Source of the DNA: Pyrocephalus nanus
Lineage: Eukaryota; Chordata; Aves; Passeriformes; Tyrannidae
Assembly: GCA_038380795.1 (NCBI GenBank)
Contig: CM076261.1
Span: 6,082,556-6,146,555, forward strand
Direction: 5' to 3'
DNA length: 64,000 nucleotides
This document shows, piece by piece, positions 1 through 12,758 of this stretch (within the stretch, counting starts at the first letter, position 1; the number at the start of each line of letters is the position of its first letter). The notes beneath the pieces are model-generated. The model saw nothing but the letters and a program-made list of their open reading frames with translations, did no database searches and was not told the origin of the DNA. The translations under genes and the position numbers were made by a program.

Positions 1-115
1 GGAGGAAAGTGGGATTGTGGTCAGTTTGCAAGTTTTCTCTGTCGCTCCTTCCTCCTCACACTCTTCCCCTGCTCAGCTGTGGGTCTTTCCTATAGGCTGC
101 AGTTCTACAAGAACA
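1..115 (+). mobile_element. ERVL-type solo LTR fragment, cut by the window edge
   Basis: The first ~115 bases resemble the interior of the avian ERVL-type LTR seen complete at 41817-42868. The stretch around 45-62 (gctccttcctcctcacac type) matches 42199-42218, and 90-113 (ggctgcagttctacaagaaca) matches 42290-42310 almost base for base. The intervening unit is shortened relative to that copy. Homology stops near 115, where the next LTR subrepeat would be expected, so the element is truncated on the right. The left part may continue outside the window. No coding capacity. The identity rests on within-window similarity plus recalled features of avian LTRs. Confidence 0.7.
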
Positions 116-3100
116 TTTTTTCTTACTTGTCAGTATAAAAATGCTAACTTAATTTTTAGGGGAAACAGGGAGAGAAAATAGTGTGCTTATGCTTGATCTT
201 CATCTTAGTCAATATGGTCTCAGCCATGGTATACTCAAGAGGTGTTTCTGGAGGGCAGTACAGTCCATCCTCTTATTGGATAACTTTCATCCCTGATAGA
301 AAGCACACAGGCAAGATCTGGCCCTGCTTTCTCTTTAGCTTTCTGCGGTTCATTAATTTAACACGATGTTTTTCTCAGAACACAGCTTTCAATCCCATGA
401 ATATCCAAATACTCCAATGTTTGCCGTTTTTTGAGAAATGAGGACTAAATGAAATAATTAGGAAAAACCCTGCTGTGACACCACCTAATAAATTTTAAAT
501 TCTGTGTATTGAGAATCCCCCTCCCCAGTTTATCAGTGTCTAACACCTCAACAGTTGGAGCCAGATAATCTGATCTATTATGCAGATTCAAGTCACTCTG
601 AGTTTGAATTCACTTGTACTGGCAACTTTATCTGAACTGTGGAGTAATTCAGGCTATGCTGGAAGCAGAACTTGATTGTATGCCATCCCTGTAACACCCC
701 ATGAAGAAGGAGGGTTTATATAGTTCATCTAGGTTTTCTAAGTATATATCACAACCCCCTAAAATTATCTCATAGCAGAAAGATTTCAGTCTGCCCCTCC
801 TCTTCCTTGCAATAGGACCATGTTTTTTTTAGCAAAGGCACAGATAACTACTACCTGTGTCTTCTGATAACTACTACTGTGTCTTCTACCACAATGAAGA
901 TGGATGTCCTGTGATCAAAAGGGCTGTGCAGTGCTCTCTTCCTTCACTGATATACCTAAATAGATTGCAAAGCTGATCAATTCACTAAAAAGGGAATTGA
1001 ACTCCCCTTGCAATTGTTCTCTTTTTAATCCTGGCTTTTTCTTCTCAGCATTTGCCACGTAATAACACCCCATACTCTGTTAGAAATGTCATTGTTCTCA
1101 TTTCTTAGCCACTCCACTGAGGCACTGAGTTGAGAGATGGTTCTAATTACTAGTGGTGAAAATGTCCAAGTGGACTTGGATAGAGGCAATACATTTACAC
1201 ATTTATTTATTCTGGTTCATTCTAATAATGTTTAAGTGCTTTAAGTTCTGACATTTTGCACACATTTAATTGACAGAATTTTCTTTCTTTTGTTAACAGT
1301 CACAAAACCAATGTAAGCCTAAGCCTGCATCCTTATAGAATGTAGATTTTTAGAATGTGACCATATGGGAATATACATTGAAAGTGTTGTATTTTATTTA
1401 GTGTTTGGGGGACAGAGACCCTGAAACATCAGCTTATTATTACCTAAATGCAACTGAAAGATATCATGTCTAAGAAGTTGACCCAAGCTTTCCTTTCTCT
1501 TTTCTTTAAAAGCCAAATGAAACACTTGACAACAATTCATCCCAGTGGCGTTCTCACTATTTCATACAAGGGAGTGGGCCGTAATGGGCTCTAAAATTTT
1601 CTTCAGGGATGCATGGTAATGCACATATTTAATAGAATTGCACTTTCCAGCCAGTCACTGATAGTGCTGAATGCATTACTATGGCAGTCCTGGCTTGGGG
1701 TGGGGAGGAAAGAAGTGGAAATTAAAAGAAGTACCAAAAGCTAAGTGATGATATTCCAACAGAGTAATCTCCCTCTTTTCATGGAAGAAAGAAATACAAC
1801 TTTTGTTTCTCATTTCCTAATGTACAGCACTGTTACCACAGCCCCACACAGAGCAGTATTCCCCACAACTGAATGAGCTTTTATCTTGCATTCAGACTTC
1901 TACACAACTGGTCATAAAAAGCTAATGTGAACTGGCCAAGAAACTCAAGGACAGGCAAAGGACCTGAAAATTATTTAAGTCAGTTTTTTTTCCAGATTTA
2001 CTAGATTTTAAATGCCCTTTTATGTCCATTATTTTGTTGCCAAAGCACTTCTGCAAGGCTATCAATGGGCAGTTTTTCTTTTTTGCATGATTTCCAAGTT
2101 AATTCTTTGTTCCCAAAAAGTAATGTAGTTATTTCTTTCCTCTGGGGGAAAAAAATCACAATATGAGGGGTGAGATGATAGGGATAATTAGACTAAATCA
2201 TGGCATAGAACACAATGGAAAAAATATCTTTTATGAGGAGCACCTGTCTACTTATTTTTGTAGCCTGAATGATGTTTTGTTTTGTTCAGGGAAACAAATT
2301 CACTTAATAAAATCCAAAACACAGATGGCAGCTGCTAGGAAAAATCCATACAAGATTTTTTGCAAAGGGTATAGAAGGGATCTGAGCTCCAAATGGAAGA
2401 ATGAAAAATTTCACATCTCTGTCTATCAGTGGTGCTGTTTTCCAAGAGCTCTCTCTCATGCAGTTTGGGATTGAGTTAGAGCAGAAATTCTAATCCTGAA
2501 TGTTAGAAATGAGGCTTTCTTTCATGTCATTCTAAGGTGTTTCCTATGTATGTTCTTTTCATGCAATCTCAATATTTTATTGAAAATTGTTAGAAAAATA
2601 ATGCTTGACTCTACATATTATTTACTTGGGTTACTTTGAAATGGAACAGGAGAAAATTCTAAAATCTCCATTCCTTTTACAGGTTCAGATGCATATTTTA
2701 ATGCAAAATTACCCAGTAGTTTAAGGAAAGATACCAGATTTTTTTTTTTAAATAATTATGTCCTTTATTAGACTAAGTCCATATCTCAGTTTAAATTCCA
2801 AAATTCACATCTAAATCAAACGCTTAGCTGAAAACATACCATGAGCTATCTACAAATAATAGTAAGAGCAAGAATTACTCAGAGAATTACTAAAACCCTA
2901 TAATTTTGCATATTCATAGTCTCTCCTTGCAAAGTACACAAAGCCAGAAACACGGATTTGTTATTAATTCAGTCTGGTATTGTTTGGGAGTTTGGGAGGA
3001 CTGGGGCTTAACTGAGGACATTTCTAGATGGAAGGTCAGAAACACATGAGGTATCTCAGACTGATTTTAACCTGGCCTAAGTCCTTCAAAAACATTTATC

Positions 3101-3490
3101 TAAATATGCAGCTTTAATGGGAGGATAAAATGAGGACTGTGAATGGCCAACGAAATTTGTGGTCTAGATACCAAAATAATCTTCTTCGAAAGAGAGTTTT
3201 CTTTCAAGGAATGAAAATTTAAGTTGGGGACCTTCTTGATCACTTAGATCCCTTGATCACTTCCCCCTAGAAAGGGAACCTCTCTCATGGGAATTTTACC
3301 TGTCCTTAGGGAGGAGGGCAGATGCTTACAGCACTGCAGTTCCTCCAGAAAAGCAGAAGCCCACCCACATTCACTTTTCTGGAGCCACTCTATGGACAAG
3401 ACCAGTGCCTGGCAGATGGATTCTGACTGAGCAGCAGAAAGGGTACTACTAACACAGCTTGAGTAAATGATTGGTCTAGAATATTCACTT
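116..3490. other. Unique AT-rich non-coding stretch
   Basis: No gene, RNA gene or recognisable transposon was seen. Open frames at 181-441 (+) and 2163-2474 (+) have no recognisable domain and chance-like composition. The one local structure is a two-copy tandem duplication at 843-887. Short A/T runs are scattered. Best described as intergenic or intronic sequence. Confidence 0.6.
843..887. repeat. Two-copy tandem duplication, 23/22 bp
   Basis: The unit gataactactacctgtgtct.. (843-865) is repeated at 866-887 with a single-base deletion. The near identity of the copies implies a recent small duplication or slippage event. No function is implied. Confidence 0.85.
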
Positions 3491-3668
3491 GATTATCATA
3501 GAATCAGTTTATTAGATAGGATTGGATTATTATAGAATTTAGTTGATTATCATGGAATGGTTTGTGCTGGAAGGGACCTTAAAGATCATTTAGTTCCAAC
3601 CCTCCTGCCATGGGCAGGCCACCTGCCATCAGACCAGGCTGCTCAAAGCCCCATCCAAACTGCTCTTG
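3491..3668 (-). mobile_element. CR1 LINE 3' fragment (5'-truncated)
   Basis: CR1 sense is on the minus strand. Three decayed copies of the CR1 3'-terminal repeat (gattatcatagaatc-like) lie at 3491-3505, 3525-3540 and 3545-3560. They are followed by ggaagggaccttaaagatca and ccaaccctcctgccatgggc, typical of the avian CR1 3' region. Homology ends near 3668 after 'ccccatccaaactg', so only ~175 bp of 3' UTR and terminal region remains. The 5' truncation abuts a simple-sequence tract. No open frame is retained, and CR1 does not normally make target-site duplications. Confidence 0.92.
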
Positions 3669-3700
3669 TAAATTAGAAAATTTTCTATTAGCTCCCCTAC

Positions 3701-3945
3701 TATATATATATATATATATATGTTAAAACAAAAACCAACCCAACCCAAAACAAAACAAAAACAACAAAAAAACTACACCAAAAAACCCCCAAAATAAACA
3801 AAAAACAAAAAAACCCCAAACAAACAAACACCCCCCCCAAAAAAAAAAACAAAAAAAAAAAAAAAAAAAAAAAAAAAACAAAACCAAACCAAGAAAAAAC
3901 CCAACCCAAACCAACCCAAACCAAAACACACACACACACACACAA
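3701..3945. repeat. Compound low-complexity tract: (TA)10, A/C-rich, poly-A, (CA)n
   Basis: A perfect (TA)10 at 3701-3720 is followed by A/C-rich DNA built of ccaaa, caaac and ccccaaa words. An almost pure A stretch (3841-3878, one C) and a (CA)9-10 run at about 3926-3944 complete it. The long minus-strand open frames here only encode repetitive Phe/Gly/Val/Leu strings and are artefacts. The tract lies just beyond the 5' truncation of the neighbouring CR1 fragment. Confidence 0.95.
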
Positions 3946-5822
3946 ACAGTTTCCTCCTAAAAGATCTTTCCCAGGAAGAATTCCACAGTTTCTTACGACA
4001 TTAATGAAATGAGAATATCATAACAAGTTGCAGATGTGTTAAGTTCTTGGTTAACTGATTCTGAGGCAATTGGCTATCATTATTCTAAAGGCTGATCACA
4101 ATAATAGAACCTAAACTCACTTGGAACTGAAAAAGAAGGTGGAAACCATACAGGGAACAGAATGGAATCTTGCCACTGAAATCATATAAACCACCAAAAT
4201 TCTCCCATATAAATGGACATGCATCATACAAAGCTCAATTCCTCTCTGATTGAAAACTTTTACTACTCTGACAGCAGAGCCACTGCAGGACAATGAGAAT
4301 GTACACTCAGTGAGTACAGGCTTGCTTGCCAGATATCACTGCCAATATATGCCATGATGAGATTTATTACATGCACTGAGAGACTCACCAGTTTGTTCTG
4401 GGAGATGGAAAACAGGTTCTAGAAATTTGAAATTCATTAGGATAACTTATCTAGAAGGCAGATGTTAAAATATATTTTATCTTACTTTCATATATGCCAA
4501 ATCTCAACAAATTAAGCACCAATTTTGAAAAAATTGCACTGAAACCTTAATGAAATCTCAACAAAAGTATTAAATGATGATTTTTACCTCCTAAATAATC
4601 TATTGAAAATCAGGAGTGGACCTTGACTAATTACTTGAGCTGTGAGTTTTATAACTAGGAGAGTATTAATTTCAAAGCTTCTTTTGAAGCACTGATTTAC
4701 AGCTTCTAGAGAATACGAATTGCCAGTGTCTACAGCATCTAATACTATACACTTTAAATCTCTGAGCCAATCAAAGAATGATGTTGAAAGTAACCTCCCT
4801 GTTTGAGGCAATTTCTCCATAAATCCTTTTACAAATCCTTTTGAGTTGCTACATTTCCTTGTGTTATTAAGACTGAGTATGACTAAGTCTACTAAATTAG
4901 AAGAGGCAGGTGGTATGTTAATGCCAGACCTCCTGTCTTACACACAAGGGCCCACAAACTCAGTTCTATCCAGCTTCAGGGTTCTGAAGTTACAGCTTTT
5001 CTTCCTGTTAGCGCTCCAAAGACTGAAGACGATCTGAACACACAGCTGCTCTCATTAGCAGCATCTGTGTGAGTATTTGACTGGGCAGAGTCTGAGGTCT
5101 GCAATCAGAAAATGACTAACTTAATTTACTGTATGCCTTTAAAAAGCAGACTGCTTGTGCTTCTAACAATATAATGTAATAGCTGCATGCCATTTCATAA
5201 AAGGAAAGCTCAGTTAGAATGGCATTGCATGGAAAAAAAATTGGTTTGGCATTACTCTGTGCTTTAACAATTGATCCTTTTGTCCAACATGAAGAATCTA
5301 CTAGAATCTGCCACACAGACATTTCTAGATTTAGTATTTTAGTAGCATAGTTGTTAATAATGCATCAATAAAACAGAGTCATTTCCAAAAGATGATTTAG
5401 CTGTTTAAACTTATTGTAATTTGACAGTTTTAAAAAAGAAATCGTAAAACTAGACTCCTTAAATGAAGGAAACACAATATCTAAATACCCAGGGAGCAAA
5501 ATTAGTATTGTAATGCTTTTATGAAAAGTCTTTATAAAGGAGTTTTAAGGCAATCACCCCCTAGAACTGAAATATCTTCAGAATTTTCTTACCAGACTGA
5601 AAATTTTTGCTGACAAAGATTATTCCTGAGCCTATCACCTCTGCCAAAGAACTGTGATGATAACACAGTATTGATAAAGCAGTATATAAGGGCAATATTC
5701 TCTGTGTACATATACAGCTGTATGTCTGCATGTACCCACCTGTGTATATGCAGTGTCTCCAACATGATGCCTCATGCACATGTTGTTACAGACAAGCAGG
5801 TAAGAAATAAGCTGAACAGATC
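3946..5822. other. Unique non-coding stretch
   Basis: Nothing recognisable. A 78-codon minus-strand frame at 4584-4820 has a fairly protein-like composition but no motif I recognise and no supporting splice context. A small direct duplication (aaatccttttac / aaatccttttga) lies at about 4817-4845. The rest is ordinary AT-rich sequence. Confidence 0.55.
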
Positions 5823-6885
5823 ACAAGATGGATGGAAAACCAGCTAACCTTGACTCAAAAGGTGGTGAACAATGCCTTGAGGTTCAAGTGGCAGCTGATT
5901 ACCACTGGATGGATCATCAGCCTGGACACTGGGTCCAATACTATTCAATATCTTTAGAAATGATCTGGATAACAAGAGTGACTGCACCCTCACCAGGTTT
6001 GTGGGTGATATCAAAATGGAAGGAGAGAGAGAACAGCTGAAAGAACACACAAACACATCAACCAGCCAGAAGATTGGGACAAGAAGATTTGTACAAGGTT
6101 TAACAAAGATAAATGTGAACTACTGCATCCAGAATAACTGCACACAGCAATATGGGCTAGGGTCTGACTGTGAGGTTAGCAGCTCTGTGGAAAACACCCT
6201 GCAGGTCCTGGTGCACATGGACATGCTTATGTTCAAGCTGAACATGAACCAGCAGGCACATGCGTCCTACGCTCCATCAACAGTAGGAGTAAAGCCAGCA
6301 GATGGAGGGACGTGGGAATGTCCCATCTGCCCTGCACTTGTTAGGCCAAAGCTGAAACATGTTTATCCTGCTCTGCTCCCAAGTCTTGCTCTCCCCAGTT
6401 CAGGAGAGACATGTAAAATTTGTGGGAGTTCAGTGGAGAGTCACCAAGATGATCAGAGGATTGGAGAAGCTGACAGGAAGAAAGGTTGCTGGAACTGGCT
6501 GTGTTCAGCCTAGAGAAGAGAAGGCTCAGGGAGGTGTAACCACAGTCTTGCAATATATAAAAGGTAGTCACAGAGTACAGTGAAATCGTGAGTTACTCTA
6601 TTCACAAGACAGTCTAGTGGTAAGAGGCGAAGGGCTTTTCAAGAGGTGAAGTTGTTTCAGTGTAAATTCCATAAGAAAAGAAATTCTCCACTGTGAGAAT
6701 AATTAAACACTGGAACAGGTTACCCACAGAAGTGGTGAAATCTCCTTCACTGGGAACATTCAAGACAGCTTGAGAGGTCCCTGGGTAGCCTAACACAAGC
6801 CTTGCTCTCAGCCCAACCCAGGAGGTTGGACCAGATGGTCTTCAGAGGTTCCTTCTAACCTTGACTTTTCTGGGGTTATGTATAT
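5823..6885 (+). mobile_element. CR1 LINE fragment, 3' half with RT C-terminal remnant
   Basis: Plus-strand CR1. The left part corresponds to the late RT domain: a decayed 'tgggtccaatactattcaat' stretch leads to an FVGDIK box at 5998-6015, where intact CR1 RT has FADDTK. Further right are the 'ctgaacatgaaccagcaggc' segment, a decayed SxxDDQRxxEKL-like region around 6440-6480, and 'gaggttggaccagatggtct' with 'ccttctaaccttgac' at the 3' end near 6885. Frameshifts and stops break the frame; the longest open piece is 6001-6513. The element is dead and 5' truncated near 5823. Confidence 0.92.
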
Positions 6886-9800
6886 GACTGAAGCAATAGA
6901 GCACTACAAGGATTTCTAATGCACAATGGTTATGATGGATTTTTTATTCTGTATGAAAAATTTACCTGAATTTATTCATAAACAACCAAGCCATGTCTGA
7001 GATATGCTATATACTACAAACAAGTGTATAGAAAGTCCCTAAATCATAATTTAAACACACAAGTTTGGTGTCATATTTACTGTGAAAGGAGAAAAACTTT
7101 GAAATGTTAATGGCATTTTCTAACCATAAAAAATCTTTACTGGGCTATTACTCTATGCATATTTGTAGGCTCTGTATATTGTTGGAAACATAATACTGGA
7201 GGATTGAGCCAGAGTGAAGTAGGAATACATAATTTACAAAACAGTCTAAATCCATCATAATCTAAAGTGATATATCAGGTACTTCCATGCAGTAATGGAA
7301 ACACTTCTGAGACTGCACTTATCAACCTTGTAGTAACAAAGAAGCCTGATAAACTACAAGATACTGTCCACTGGGTTGAGACTGAATATTGACCATTTTG
7401 GATCCTAAGTCGCAGCAAACTTAGGGAGCAAAATCAAGCAAAGTTATATCTCCACGAACTGAAAATATGAAACAGCTGCTACTTGACCGTGATCAGAATC
7501 TTGAAAATACGTAAAAAGCTAGAGTTAAGCTGCAGCACAGGTAAATTAATTCCTTCCTTTGATTATTGTTGCAGCTGATATAATGTGTTAGATGGAGGAT
7601 AGGGCTTTCTATATGACAATATCCTCACTTGAGAAATGCAATACCATGAGTCAAGTTAAGTGAGGTACTCAGCACTTCAGTTATCCTTTTTTCCAAAAAT
7701 TTTTTTTTCCACCAGACCTAACCAAACATCGCTTTAGCCATTGCCTACATTTTTCCCTGGTGGGGCCGACCACAACTCCTTTCTATCTGGGTAGCATAAG
7801 AAGTCCCTGTCCTATCATTTCAGGTCCTATCATTACCACCTAGCTTATCCTCTGAGGATCAACACCTACTAACAGACTGAAATGATAAACACAATTCCGT
7901 CACACTGTTACAGGTAGACTACAGCACTACTCTTTGTTTTCAGTTGTTTATGAACTATGAGAAAGAAGGAATTCCTTATGTTTCAAGTCACAAGACAGCA
8001 TAATCTTTCCACTACTCTAAGGAAAGGAACAGGTGATTTCATCCAAACCCAAAAAGGATTTGCATGTGTCCTTTCCTAAAATATCGCACAGAGGCTTCAC
8101 TTATGCAAAACAAAATGAAAATCATGCATTACAAATAAGTAGGTACAAATGCATAAATTTAACTTTGAAACTTTTTAATGAAGCGTTATGTTCCATAAAA
8201 CTTACTCTTTGCTGAAAAAGTGTCGCCTGCTTCATATTTGAAAGAAGCATGCAAAGAGGCTCCTTGAAGCTATAGATAAATAATAGATGATGCTCTTCCC
8301 AACGGAAAACCAGTAAGTGCTATGAAAGTACAGCAAAATGAAGAAAATCTGTGCTAAGAAGTCACATGGAGCTGGGATTTCACATGAAAAGAAAGTGTTA
8401 TTGTGTTTAAATTTGTAAATGATCACTAGATTTCTGGGTCAGTACCCATTCCCAAGTCAGAATAACTTTTGACACATTTTAAAGTGTTACTCACACTACT
8501 TCAAAGAGAATATAGGAAAGAGAGCTTTCAATGACAAAAACACAAACCAATCTCTTTCTCTAGTATTACATTAAGCAAAAGTTGCTGCACATTTGGAAAC
8601 ATAAAAGACATGGTAACTTAATACAAATGAGTTAGACTTTTTTCCATTACAGGGGAAAGTATTTTATTTCCTGGTCAATTTTTAAATAAAGTAACAAAAT
8701 GCAGTAACTATTCTCCCGAGACCAGGCAAAGATTTCCTTTCCAAGCATGAGAGAAAGAAATCTCTATTATATTCAGCCTAGCTATAAATGAGGTACTGAA
8801 ACTTACAGATTTCATGAATAAGAGTAATTAAACATATCTTTGCATTCAAGAGTGAAAAGCCAGGAAACATTGGCATTAGTCAAGCAAGGAATGATGAACA
8901 AAGATTCCAGTTACTTAGCACCTCCTGGAGTATAAGCCAGAAAATTGCTTTGGTTTCCATTTTAACACTGTTGTGAAAAGCCCAAGTCAGCAACCTGCTG
9001 AAAAATCTTGAAAGTGGAAGGGGAATATTTTGTAAGAAATCCTCTTCTCTCACAACAAAGGAGCTCGCTCTGAGAGCAGATCTTTTCCAACTCCTCTTCA
9101 GACAATTTCCAAACAGGCAGTCTGCTGCCTGCTTCCACAGGCTGTATCTATCATATCTCAAGGCCTTTGAGAAGTTTCCCAGGAAATTTTATCCCATAAA
9201 ATTAGATTTGAGACATATGTATTAGGTTGTCCACTAAACTGACAAAAAGTGTAATTGCAGCATTAAGATGCTATGGAGGTTTTTTTTTTTTTAGAAGTTA
9301 GAATGTTTTAATTTCTTCCAAAGGCTCATCTAACCTTATGCTGCTAGGATCTACTTGAAGCCCATCTCACAGTAAGAGCATTGTTTTTAATGTGGAAAAA
9401 CATACAGGACAGAGAGAACAGATCTTTGAAGTACCAGAACAACCACACCAGAATACTACAACCACAGAAGTTTTGGTATTCATACACCTCCATATATGCA
9501 TAACTGGGTATGTTACTGCTCCAACATGTTTCAATGCTGAAATACTTTGTGCAGAGGGAAATCTTACTGTCATTCTCTAGTTTCCTATCGGATGTTTAAG
9601 TGTCTTAATCTCTTTAAATTAGAGAAGTAACTGACCAAGCCATTTGCTTGAAAGGAAATGGCAAATAATTACACATTTACTGTTCAAAGCATACAATTAG
9701 TACTTTTGGCTCAATTCTTGCAGCTGAGTTAGTCCATAAATGAGCTTTTGCTGTACTCTAATAAGATATATAAAAAGAAATAATGTAATCTGTTAAGGAT

Positions 9801-12057
9801 TAGAATTTAAAGCACAGGTATAATAAAGAACCTTGAGTGACACCATTTTTGTCACAATGATGTAAACAATGACTCAAGAGTTTGGATCTCCACTGAGACT
9901 ACCTGCTGCCAGTGGGACGAACCTTCAGCTAAACTTTTTTTCATGCTGCAAGGAAGCAAACAGCTCCAAATGAGCTGCTTCACTATTTCAATTAAAGATG
10001 TAATTTTAAAAGTGGCCTGATTCACTCTCCTTCTTTTGCAATCTCAGCAAGGCCACCTATTCATTGTACAGATTTCTCTACCACATCCTTTCCTGCTCCT
10101 ATTACAGATGTGCTCAAAGGAAGACTCTTATTTTCAAATGATAAATATTAAAGTTTTACAAGAAAGGGGCCTATCACTTGAAATTGGAATAAAATACACT
10201 CAGGGAAAAAATCATTGCATTGCTGGGATGAACCGTCATTATTCCTCTATATTGCTACTTTCTGCAACTGTTCATTGTACTACTGCAAGGTGTGCAATTT
10301 TGACAAGACAGGTGAAAAATGCTAATAAATAAGCATCCTGAGAAGTCAGTTGCTGTTATGAACCCTACAGATGTTAGTTTTCTATGTTCCCTGAGGCTAA
10401 GGAATTATTTATTATAGAATGTAAAAAACTTGCATTGACAAATATCTCATACTGAGACTTTGAAAAATCCCAGATACCATTTTACCTCTTTGCCTACTGC
10501 ATTAAGAAAAGGGCAAACCTGTTTATACTGAAATCTAGGTTGAGGTTTCACTTTTTATTTGAAATTAGCCCTTCCTAGAAGGGTGTTGCATAAAATCAAA
10601 GCCTGGCCTTCCAGTCAGCTCCATGTAAGCCTCAGAAGTTTCCAGCTGAACCAGCCATGATAACAGGAGAAATGCACTGTTTTTCTCATGTAACTCAAGT
10701 TATCCTTGAAACCAGATTAATTCTGCTGTTTTGTCTCCAGAATTCAAAGGATATTTTGCTGTCAACTTCAATGGGGCCAGACACTCTATCAAGTGTTCAG
10801 TGTGATGATACATTGCATGATTAAAATGGGCTTTGAAAAACTTCTGAACGGAGTTGGAAAGAGACATCATTAACACTTAGAAGATGCAAAACACCTTAAG
10901 GAATAACAAAACAACCCTGAGTTGATTCCAAAAGTGCAATTTTCTTTCTGGTCTTGGCAGAAGAGATGTCATAAATAATTTAACCAAAAATATGTGCAAG
11001 AAGATAAACATTTCATAGTCTAAATTCATATTTCTTTGCATAATAAGTGACCATTTCAAAGATACAACATATGAGTTTGAGTAATGGTTTTGACAATGTC
11101 AGTGCATTGAAAAGAAGCAAAAAAAAAATTCTTTACATATTTGTAATTTTTGTTAAGGATTCAGAAAAGTCAAGATGCTTGGGCTAAAGTATTCAATCTC
11201 TGCTTTATAAGTGGTAGATTTGTATCAAAGAGGCATTTTATTTGGAAACAATCTATTTTTGATCTTGGCTTGGACATCTGAGCATATCATCTTGAATTTT
11301 GTGTAAAGTCAAAATGTGATATAAAACCTAGTTGTTTTCTCCAAGACTGGGGGTTAGTCGATTGAGCTCACACATTTATTAACATCATAACTTTATATTT
11401 CAGTGGAGAATGACAATTTTTTTACCCAAATTATTTTTCAGGACTGACACAAGTAATAAAACAAAAGCCCTTTTCAAAGTCAGTCTGTACCCAGCCCATT
11501 CTGAATACCAAAACTGGATGCAGGAGTCTCTCCTGTGCAGTTGTACAAAATACAGGATGTCTAAGAATGAATGGAGATGGGGTCTTATTACACTTATGTC
11601 ATACTTTCAGTGGCATCCTGGGCCATGAACATCATGGATGTAGGTATTTACAAGCCAATTTTACAATCAGCTGTAGCTTGAAACTACGTATTTGCCCTCT
11701 GTGACATACATGGTAGATAAACGCACAAAAGTAAGGTTCAGTAACAGTAAGGCTAACTTAAAAATTATTATCTATAAAGTGTCTTTAAAACAGAAGGGTG
11801 ATCTGGTGGGGAGGAATGAGAAATATCCAAAACAATTCACAAAAAATACAACAGATAAATTTGAAAATTCAAAATAATTGTTTTTTTCCCCGTTTTTAAA
11901 TACAGCAATGGATAAAAACTCTCAAGCTAGATATCCTTTATTTGAGCAAGATAAAAAAATATCTATTGAAAGAATTTAGGAGGGCAAAATATGCTCACAC
12001 AATTTGAATTTTCCAGGTCACCAGAGCTATTATTAATACTCTTTCAAAATTCTGTAA
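6886..12057. other. Unique non-coding stretch
   Basis: About 5.2 kb without a gene. Frames at 8880-9161 (-), 9367-9573 (-) and 10036-10332 (+) have no domain I recognise. A possible decayed mariner-like MITE (9222-9338) is the only structured element suspected. There is a short T run at ~9280-9292. Otherwise AT-rich sequence of the kind found in gene deserts or long introns. Confidence 0.55.
9222..9338. mobile_element. Possible decayed mariner-like MITE
   Basis: Following a TA, the sequence begins ttaggttgtcc and continues with aaaaagtgtaattgcag. This resembles the TTAGGTTG...AAAAGTAATTGC terminal repeats of mariner-derived MITEs known in vertebrates. About 118 bp later it closes with a weakly complementary aatttcttcc...catctaacctta. 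The match between the two ends is poor, so this is a guess. No transposase frame is present. Confidence 0.2.
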
Positions 12058-12758
12058 GATCACAGACTAATAGAATAACAGAATGGTTTAGTTCAAAAGG
12101 AGCTTCTAAAAATCATCTAGTTCCAACCCCCTTGCCATGGGTAGGATCATCTTCCACTAGACAAAGTTGCTCAAAGACCCACCTGATCTGGCCTTGAACA
12201 CTCCTAGGATGGATGAGGCACCCACACATTCTCAGGGCAACATGTTCCAGTGCCTCACCACTCTCACTGTGAAAAATGCCTTCCTTATGTCCAATCTACC
12301 CTCTTTCATTTGAAGCCATTTCCCCTTGTCCTGCTACTAAAGGCCTTGGACAGAAACTCTCTCTCCATCTTTCTTTTAAATCCTCTTCAAGTACCTGAAA
12401 GGCTGCTATAAGGTTGTTTCAGAGCCTTCTCTTTTGCACCTTGAACAGCTCTAACTGGTTCTTCACAGTAGAGGTGCTCTAGATCTCTGACCATCTTCAT
12501 GGCCCTCCTCGGGACTTGTTCCAACACATAAACATTCTTCGTACTGTGGGGACTCCAAACCTGGACACAACACTCCAGGTGGGGTCTCATGAGAACAGAG
12601 TAGAGGGGCAAAATCTCCTCCCTTGACCTGCTGGCCACACTTCTGATGCAGCCAAAAATAAAGTTGGCTACTTTGGCTGCAAGAGCAATTGTCAGTTCAT
12701 ATCTAATTTTTTATCTACCAGTGTTAGTGGATGTTACAGCAGGGCTGCTCTCAATTAT
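12058..12758 (-). mobile_element. CR1 LINE fragment (5'-truncated)
   Basis: Minus-strand CR1 starting with a decayed 3' tip (tagaataacagaatgg) and ccaacccccttgccatgggt. It continues through the well-known 3' coding region: complement of the late ORF2 segment with 'actccaaacctggacacaac' and 'ccaggtggggtctcatgag'. It ends near 12758 within the 'cagggctgctctcaatt' segment. A minus-strand frame at 12387-12638 retains CR1 ORF2 C-terminal sequence ([16 protein letters not shown]). It is a remnant only. Its truncated 5' end directly abuts a plus-strand CR1 fragment. Confidence 0.93.

Noticed and set aside
3700..3945. Two long minus-strand open frames rich in Phe, Val, Gly and Leu
   Set aside because: They translate an A/C-rich low-complexity tract with poly-A and (CA)n; the protein is pure composition artefact.
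4584..4820. 78-codon minus-strand frame with fairly protein-like sequence
   Set aside because: No recognisable domain, no splice or promoter context, and a length expected by chance in 64 kb.
6001..6513. 170-codon plus-strand frame as a possible gene
   Set aside because: It is the decayed ORF2 3' part of a CR1 element, starting at the broken FVGD box and lying inside clear CR1 sequence.
8058..8065. Perfect octamer ATTTGCAT as a regulatory site
   Set aside because: An 8-base AT-rich motif is expected about once or more by chance in 64 kb, with no supporting context.
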